A DNA stretch of 64,000 bases. Origin: CAWDLX01 sp046728155. GTDB taxonomy: Bacteria; Actinomycetota; Actinomycetes; Mycobacteriales; Micromonosporaceae. Shown here piece after piece: positions 59,227-64,000 of this stretch. The first letter of the stretch is position 1. Each line of letters begins with the position of its first letter. The position numbers and the translations under genes were made by a program. The stretch spans positions 1 to 64,000 of the forward strand of contig JBKPDY010000023.1 of assembly GCA_046728155.1 (NCBI GenBank). The letters are read 5' to 3'. The notes below the pieces were generated by a model that worked only from the letters and a program-made list of their open reading frames with translations, was not told the origin of the DNA and did no database searches.

Positions 59227-61134
59227 TTACAGCGTCCGCTCCAGGCGGTCGGCGAGGAGACTCGCGAACCGGGCCGGGTCGGTCAGCTCTCCGCCCTCGG
59301 CGAGGACGGCCGTGCCGTACAGGAGCTCAACGGTCTCACCGAGGTGCTCGTCCCCGGGCCGCTCTTCGTACGCCGAACGCAGGCCGCTGACCAACGGGTG
59401 GGTCGGGTTCAGTTCGAGAATGCGTTTGGAGGGCGGTAGATCCTGGCCCATCGCCCGGACCATTCGGGCCAGGGCAGGTGTCATGTCATTCGCGTCCGCG
59501 ACGATGCACGCCGGGGATGTGGTCAGCCGCGTGGAGAGGCGGACCTCCTTCACCTCATCGTCGAGCTTCGTCGCCATCCAGGAGAGCAGGTCGGCGAAGT
59601 CCTTGCGCTGCTGCTCGCGCAGCACCTCGGTGCCCTTCCTCTCGTCCTCGGAATCGAGGTCGACCTGCCCCTTGGCGATCGACCGCAACTGCCGGCCGTC
59701 GAACTCGTGCACCACGTCGACCCACACCTCATCGACCGGGTCGGTCAGCAGCAGCACCTCGTAACCCTTGGCGCGGAACGCTTCCAAGTGCGGCGAGCGT
59801 TCGATCGTGGCGCGGGTCTCGCCGGTCATGAAGTAGATGTGCTCCTGGCCGTCCTTCATCCGGTCGACGTAGTGGCGCAGGCTGGTCAGCGCGGAGCCGT
59901 CGTTGGTCGAGGCGAACGAGCAGATGTCCAGAATGGACTCGCGGTTCTCGCCATCGCTGAGCAGGCCCTCCTTGACCGCGCGACCGAACTGGTCCCAGAA
60001 CTTCCGGTACCGGTCCGGGTTTTCGGTCATCATGTCCTTGATCGTCGACAGCACCTTCTTGACCAGGCGTCGCCGGATGATCTGAATCTGCCGGTCCTGC
60101 TGCAGGATCTCCCGCGACACGTTGAGCGAGAGGTCGTGCGCGTCGACGACGCCGTTGATGAACCGCAGGTACACCGGGGTCAGCGCCTCGCAGTCGCCCA
60201 TGATGAAGACCCGCTTGACGTAAAGCTGGAGGCCGCGGCGTCCGTCCTGATGCCACAGATCGAACGGTGCCCGGGACGGGATGAACAGCAGGGCCTCGTA
60301 CTCGAACGTCCCCTCGCCCCGCATGTGGATCACCTCGAGGGGATCCGTCCAGTCGTGGCTCACATGACGGTAGAACTCGTTGTACTCCTCGGCGCTGACC
60401 TCGTCCCTGGGCCGGGCCCACAGTGCCGTCATGGAGTTGAGCGTCTCGACCGTACGGGTGGGGTCGCCGTCGCTGTCATTGCGCTCGATCTCCATGGTGA
60501 TGCGCCACGGGATGAAGTCCGAGTACCGCTTGATGATCTCCCGGATCTTCCACTCGGCGGTGTAGTCGAAGAGCTGGTCCTCGTCGTCGGGCTCCTTGAG
60601 ATGAAGCGTCACGGAGGTGCCGGCCGGCGCGTCGGTCACCGTCTCGACGGTGTAACGACCCTGCCCGTCCGATTCCCATCGGGTCGCCTCGGTCTCTCCC
60701 GCTCGGCGGGTCACCAGGCTCACCCGGTCGGCGACCATGAAGGTCGAGTAGAAACCGACGCCGAACTGGCCGATGAGCTCCCGCGACGCGGCGGCGTCCT
60801 GAGTGTCCTTCAACCGCTGCAGCAGCTCGGCCGTACCGGAGCGGGCGATAGTGCCGATCAGGTCGACTACCTCCGCTCGAGACATGCCGATGCCGTTGTC
60901 CCGTACGGTGAGCAGTCGTGCCGACTTGTCGACGGCAATCTCGATGTGCAGGTCGGAGATGTCCGCTTCGAGATCCTTGTCACGCAGGGCAGCTAGGCGC
61001 AGCTTGTCCAGCGCGTCCGAGGCGTTGGAGATCAGCTCGCGGAGGAAGATGTCCTTGTTCGAATAGATCGAGTGAACCACCAGCTGTAGCAGCTGACGGG
61101 CCTCGGCCTGGAACTCCAGCGTCTCCACGTTCAT
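59227..61134 (-). CDS. htpG: Chaperone HtpG (Hsp90)
   Basis: A 635-residue Hsp90. N-terminal ATPase: ETLEFQAEARQLLQLVVHSIYS, NKDIFLRELISNASDALDKLR, LTVRDNGIGM, GTIARSGTAELL and GQFGVGFYSTFMVAD; middle domain with SLNVSREILQQDRQI (catalytic Arg); C-terminal dimerisation part. Start ATG 61134. It is followed by a convergent aldolase gene. Confidence 0.96.
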   Translation of the reverse strand: MNVETLEFQAEARQLLQLVVHSIYSNKDIFLRELISNASDALDKLRLAALRDKDLEADISDLHIEIAVDKSARLLTVRDNGIGMSRAEVVDLIGTIARSGTAELLQRLKDTQDAAASRELIGQFGVGFYSTFMVADRVSLVTRRAGETEATRWESDGQGRYTVETVTDAPAGTSVTLHLKEPDDEDQLFDYTAEWKIREIIKRYSDFIPWRITMEIERNDSDGDPTRTVETLNSMTALWARPRDEVSAEEYNEFYRHVSHDWTDPLEVIHMRGEGTFEYEALLFIPSRAPFDLWHQDGRRGLQLYVKRVFIMGDCEALTPVYLRFINGVVDAHDLSLNVSREILQQDRQIQIIRRRLVKKVLSTIKDMMTENPDRYRKFWDQFGRAVKEGLLSDGENRESILDICSFASTNDGSALTSLRHYVDRMKDGQEHIYFMTGETRATIERSPHLEAFRAKGYEVLLLTDPVDEVWVDVVHEFDGRQLRSIAKGQVDLDSEDERKGTEVLREQQRKDFADLLSWMATKLDDEVKEVRLSTRLTTSPACIVADANDMTPALARMVRAMGQDLPPSKRILELNPTHPLVSGLRSAYEERPGDEHLGETVELLYGTAVLAEGGELTDPARFASLLADRLERTL

Positions 61135-61571
61135 CTACGACCCCTTCCACGGCACACCGATCAGCGCCGCGGACACGGGCGCGGCGCCGGCACCAGGATA
61201 CCGGCGCTGACCTGGGCGCCAGCGCCGCGCAAGAGGCGGAAGCCGGATGCCACGGTAGGCGGGACCACTCCGGTTCATCCCACCACCCGGGATAGGCGGC
61301 CCAAGATCTAGTTGCGGCATCAGACCTGGCGTGGCGCCTGTTGCACATTCTCGCTTCGGCGGGCTGAGCACCTCAGGCAAGCCCGGCGCCGTGTCGGCTC
61401 GCTATCGTGCCCACATACTGGGAAGCGCCGCAAGATCGCCGTTAGGGCATCAGAACGGCCGCCACGCGTCGTTTCTGATGCTGGAACACCGATCTTTCGG
61501 CCGCGTGTCCCGGGATGTGAGATTCAACAATCTTTGACGCGCTCCGATGCCCAGCTTCTGGAACCCGGTCT
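61135..61571. other. 437-nt intergenic region htpG / bfr
   Basis: No convincing gene. A short minus-strand frame at 61135-61380 ends right before htpG but has no family features. A hairpin at 61447-61481 (listed separately) is the only structure seen; the rest presumably holds the htpG promoter, and no clear -35/-10 pair or HrcA/HspR site was recognised. Confidence 0.5.
61447..61481 (-). terminator. Hairpin downstream of bfr
   Basis: Arms GCATCAGAA (61447-61455) and TTCTGATGC (61473-61481) enclose 17 nt, ~90 nt past the bfr stop on the minus strand. No T-run follows; a weak terminator candidate. Confidence 0.45.
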
Positions 61572-62054
61572 CTACTCGGGTCCGGGATGCTGGGTGAGGG
61601 TCTGCTGGTACAACTGGTCGCCGAGGCGCTCGATGAGATCGAGCTGTGTCTCCAGGTAGTCGATGTGCTGTTCCTCGTCGGCAAGAATCTCCTCGAAGAG
61701 CCTGGCCGATGTCACGTCACCGATCGAGCGCATGTACTCGATGCCACGTCGGAGCCGGTCGACCGCCTCTACCTCCACCGCCATGTCACAGTCGAACATC
61801 TCCTTGACCGTCTCTCCGATACGCAGCGTAAAGAGCCGTTGGTAGTTCGGGAGGCCGTCCAGCAGCAGGATCCGGTCGGTGAGGATCTCGGCGTGCCGCA
61901 TCTCGTCGATCGACTCGGCCCGGGTGTGTTTGGCGAGGCGGGTCAGTCCCCAGTGCTCCTGCGTCTTCGCATGCAGGAAGTATTGGTTGATCGCGGTCAG
62001 TTCCGCGGTGAGTTGTTCGTTGAGGAACTCGAGGACGCGTTCATCGCCCTGCAT
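61572..62054 (-). CDS. bfr: Bacterioferritin
   Basis: A 160-residue iron-storage protein: LNEQLTAELTAINQYFLHA, ESIDEMRHAEILTDRIL and ADEEQHIDYLETQL carry the ferroxidase residues (E18, E51, H54, E94, E127, H130 equivalents), and the Met of SIDEMRH is the haem ligand. Bfd is 58 nt upstream, so iron storage and release genes are together, under the iron box at 62326-62354. Confidence 0.95.
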   Translation of the reverse strand: MQGDERVLEFLNEQLTAELTAINQYFLHAKTQEHWGLTRLAKHTRAESIDEMRHAEILTDRILLLDGLPNYQRLFTLRIGETVKEMFDCDMAVEVEAVDRLRRGIEYMRSIGDVTSARLFEEILADEEQHIDYLETQLDLIERLGDQLYQQTLTQHPGPE

Positions 62055-62112
62055 GTGAATTCCGACCCCCTGCGCATTCGACAGGAGCTCAGCCTATGAC
62101 GCCGACGGTCAC

Positions 62113-62307
62113 TCAGGCGGCGATCGCCACGAGCGTGTCGGTATGGTCGCACTCCTCGTCGATCAGGTCGTGGATCCGGTCGACGCACATGCCACAGCGG
62201 GTGCCGGCGCCGCATGCGTCGCCGACGCTCTCCTCCGTACGGGCGCCGGAGCGGATCGCGGTGCGAAGTTCGCATTCGCGCACGCGGGCGCAGATGCAGA
62301 CGTACAT
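62113..62307 (-). CDS. bfd: Bacterioferritin-associated ferredoxin (Bfd)
   Basis: A 64-residue [2Fe-2S] protein: CICARV near the start and CGAGTRCGMC in the middle give the four cysteines. Bfd reduces the iron core of bacterioferritin to release Fe(II). Start ATG 62307 with GAGG ~7 nt upstream. The putative IdeR box begins only 19 nt above the start. Confidence 0.9.
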   Translation of the reverse strand: MYVCICARVRECELRTAIRSGARTEESVGDACGAGTRCGMCVDRIHDLIDEECDHTDTLVAIAA

Positions 62308-62325
62308 AGGAGAACCTCACTGTGC

Positions 62326-62354
62326 TTAGGCTTGCCTCAGTAAGGCTCACCTAA
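62326..62354 (-). promoter_or_regulatory. IdeR/DmdR-type iron box(es) upstream of bfd
   Basis: CTCAGTAAGGCTCACCTAA (62336-62354) matches 15 of 19 positions of TTAGGTTAGGCTCACCTAA; overlapping it, TTAGGCTTGCCTCAGTAAG (62326-62344) is a weaker second box. Iron regulators of the DtxR family would bind here and control bfd-bfr. The box overlaps the last codon of nfo by four bases. Consensus from memory. Confidence 0.7.
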
Positions 62355-63295
62355 ACCGCTCGGCGGCGCAACCCTCGGTGACGACCGTCACGGGCACCGG
62401 GGGCGGCAGCGCGGCCACGCCGTCCCCGCGTCGCAAGCCGACGCAGCGTGGCGATGTCGGCAGCGTGACCGGCCGGGCCGCGGCTCGGCGTCTCGACGAT
62501 CATGGGGACTCCGGCCGCGGCCGGGTGGTCCATCAGCTCCCGGAAGGCGGCCGTCCCGATCGAGCCGGCGCCGATGTTCTCGTGCCGGTCGCGCAACGAA
62601 CCGCACGGATCCCGCGAGTCGTTGGCGTGGATCAGGCCAAGCCGGTCCGCCCCGACGGTGGCCACCAGGAGGTCCAGCGTCGCCGCCATTCCGCCCGGGC
62701 GAGCAAGATCATGGCCGGCCGCCCAGGCATGGCAGGTGTCGAGGCAGACACCGAGCCATGGGTGCCAGCCCACCGCGTCAAGAAACGGTCCCAGATCCTC
62801 GATCCGCGCCGCCAGGCATCGGCCGCCGCCAGCGCTCGGCTCGACCAGGATGCGTGGACCGCTCTCCGCGGCAGCGCGATCTAGCAACGGCAGCAGCACC
62901 TCCCGTACCTGCCGGAGCGCAACGGCGGCGTGCCCTTCATCGACGGCGGAGCCGGCGTGGAACACGATCGCCCGGGCGCCGATACGGCCGGCCCGGTCGA
63001 GCGCGTGTGTCATGGTCGCGGCCGATTGGCGCACCGTCGCCTCGGTCGGCGAGCCCAGGTTGACCAGCAGCGAGGCGTGCACATACGTGGGCACGTCGCG
63101 CTCGGCGCAACCTTGTGTGAACGCGTCATCCTGAGCCGGGTCGCCACCGCTGAGCGTCCAGCCCCGCGGGTTGGAGACGAACACCTGGACGGCGCCGGCT
63201 CCCACGGCGTCAAGGTACGGCAGGGCCGTCCGGGCAAGGCCGCCGGCGGTGGGGACGTGTGCTCCGACAAGTCGGCGGGTCAGAAGATCCGGCAC
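62351..63295 (-). CDS. nfo: Endonuclease IV (apurinic/apyrimidinic)
   Basis: A 314-residue AP endonuclease: VGAHVPTAGGL, VHASLLVNLGSP, AIVFHAGSAVDEG, ILVEPSAGGG, VCLDTCHAWAAGHD, LIHANDSRDPCGSLRDRHENIGAGSIG and IVETPS give the metal ligands (His, Glu, Asp). It repairs abasic sites. GTG 63295 gives the normal start; it overlaps the kinase gene's 3' end by 16 nt. The stop touches the bfd iron box. A basic C-terminus ends RGLRRRAV. Confidence 0.9.
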   Translation of the reverse strand: MPDLLTRRLVGAHVPTAGGLARTALPYLDAVGAGAVQVFVSNPRGWTLSGGDPAQDDAFTQGCAERDVPTYVHASLLVNLGSPTEATVRQSAATMTHALDRAGRIGARAIVFHAGSAVDEGHAAVALRQVREVLLPLLDRAAAESGPRILVEPSAGGGRCLAARIEDLGPFLDAVGWHPWLGVCLDTCHAWAAGHDLARPGGMAATLDLLVATVGADRLGLIHANDSRDPCGSLRDRHENIGAGSIGTAAFRELMDHPAAAGVPMIVETPSRGPAGHAADIATLRRLATRGRRGRAAAPGARDGRHRGLRRRAV

Positions 63296-64000
63296 GTGAT
63301 CTGTACCTGCTGCCCGGCCACCAGCGGCGCGTTCGGTTCGGGCGACTGCGCCTGGACCCGGCCGATCTGCTTCTCCGCGTCGTTGCCGTCCACCACGACC
63401 TGCAGCTGCATCGCGACCAGTTGGTTGTAAGCATCGGGACACGGGAGATCCACTACCTGCGGCATCGGCGGCACAGGAGGCCCGTTGGAGATAGTGATCG
63501 TCACCGTGACACCGTTGGCCGAGGCCATGCCTTGATTGGCGGCCGGGTCCTGGGCCACTACCTGGTTGGCCGGTGCCGGGTCGTCCTTCTGCGTCACCGC
63601 GACCTGGAAGCCCGCCTGCGTAAGTGCGGCCTGTGCGTCGCCCAGCGCCATGCCGACAACGGCGGGCACATGCACCGGGTAGGGGCCTTCGGCCAGGACG
63701 ACCTTGACCACTGAGCCGGGTTTGAGCGGTGTCCCGGCCGCCGGATCGGTACTGACCACATAGTCCGGCGGCAGCGTGTCGGAGTAGCCGTTGATGGCCT
63801 GGACGACGAAGTGCGTCCGCAGCAGGCTGATGACGTAGTCCTTCTGTTGGCCGCCGACGTCGGGAACGGCATAGCGTTCCGGGCCGAGCGAGAGCGTGAG
63901 CAGGACGGTTCCACCGCGCAGGATCCGCTGACCGGGTTCGGGTTGCTGGTCGACGACCGTGTTGATCGGGATCTGCTCCGAATATCGTCCGGGCGCGTAC
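63280..64000 (-). CDS. PASTA-domain Ser/Thr kinase, C-terminal part (PknL-like); 5' end outside window
   Basis: 240 codons of an extracellular PASTA tail; the frame runs open to the window edge. Repeats such as ...VPDVGGQQKDYVISLLR, VPAVVGMALGDAQAALTQAG and VVDLPCPDAYNQLVAMQLQ with PAAGTPLKPGSVVKVVLAEG linkers are PASTA units (at least three and a half). The kinase domain is not in the window. Position after aroF fits PknL (Rv2176). The final unit has cysteines (LPCPD and ITCRIF), which might pair. Confidence 0.85.
   Translation of the reverse strand, partial: YAPGRYSEQIPINTVVDQQPEPGQRILRGGTVLLTLSLGPERYAVPDVGGQQKDYVISLLRTHFVVQAINGYSDTLPPDYVVSTDPAAGTPLKPGSVVKVVLAEGPYPVHVPAVVGMALGDAQAALTQAGFQVAVTQKDDPAPANQVVAQDPAANQGMASANGVTVTITISNGPPVPPMPQVVDLPCPDAYNQLVAMQLQVVVDGNDAEKQIGRVQAQSPEPNAPLVAGQQVQITCRIF

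Noticed and set aside
61135..61380. 81-codon minus-strand frame ending just before htpG
   Set aside because: No recognisable domain and Pro/Arg-rich composition. The tight junction with htpG is suggestive but not enough.

Overview
The window is high-GC actinobacterial DNA, most likely from a Micromonosporaceae-type actinomycete. The order of its core genes matches, from memory, the Mycobacterium tuberculosis block Rv2205c-Rv2176: glycerate kinase, ErpA, AdoK, ctaC/ctaF, qcrBAC, ctaE, trpD, DnaQ/UvrC-like protein, PimB', FadD15, an SRPBCC protein, a PlsC acyltransferase, RNase AS, class II DAHP synthase and a PknL-like kinase. No rRNA, tRNA, CRISPR array or transposase was seen.

Region by region. 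1-4 kb: 3' end of a glycerate kinase, ErpA, adenosine kinase, and a TusA/cysteine desulfurase pair. 4-13.3 kb: the aerobic respiratory block (ctaC, ctaF, qcrC-qcrA-qcrB, ctaE, ctaG) broken by a secreted phospholipase A2, followed by trpD. 13.3-24.4 kb: DUF6891, hydrolase, Lrp-type domain, nucleotidyltransferase, NUDIX, a second RelA/SpoT-like protein, DEDDh/GIY-YIG nuclease, NYN-domain protein, M48 protease and PimB'. 24.4-33.2 kb is accessory: a frameshifted AbiEii-like nucleotidyltransferase with a small partner, all five enzyme classes of a UDP-ManNAc(3NAc)A-type sugar pathway (WbpA, WbpI, WbpB, WbpE and WbpD types), an ECF42-type sigma factor with its DGPF partner, and a HIT-like protein. 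33.2-45.4 kb: two-component system, long-chain acyl-CoA synthetase, SDR, SRPBCC protein, a protein with a lysine-rich histone-like tail, ROK glucokinase, EEP-fold protein, flavin monooxygenase, hydrolase, membrane protein and lysophospholipid acyltransferase. 45.4-49.7 kb: a giant class III cyclase/ATPase behind a Crp/Fnr regulator. 50-54.4 kb: RNase AS, a phosphofructokinase with PPi-type residues, proC, DUF2203 and an XRE/DUF397 pair. 54.4-64 kb: class F sortase with DUF4397 surface protein, DAHP synthase, threonine aldolase, HtpG, bacterioferritin and Bfd behind an IdeR-like iron box, endonuclease IV, and the PASTA tail of a Ser/Thr kinase.

The most unusual signal is a dispersed repeat lying between consecutive genes (near 2.6-2.75, 42.67-42.75 and 56.56-56.77 kb). 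Each copy encodes a tiny peptide beginning M-x-EPTASEHR. The copies start and end on NTGA stop/start overlaps and carry a GGAGG Shine-Dalgarno 8-9 nt before the next gene. At 56.56 kb two copies are chained in front of the DAHP synthase. A second family, a GGGGCACCCT hairpin, occurs at 6.1 and 45.4 kb; the second copy is read through as the C-terminus of the cyclase/ATPase.

Working together, the genes supply the bc1-aa3 oxidase branch with its assembly factors and sulfur/Fe-S supply, envelope lipid and glycan synthesis (PimB', FadD, PlsC, sugar-acid pathway, sortase), and several signalling modules (ppGpp-like, cAMP-like, ECF42, two-component, PASTA kinase).
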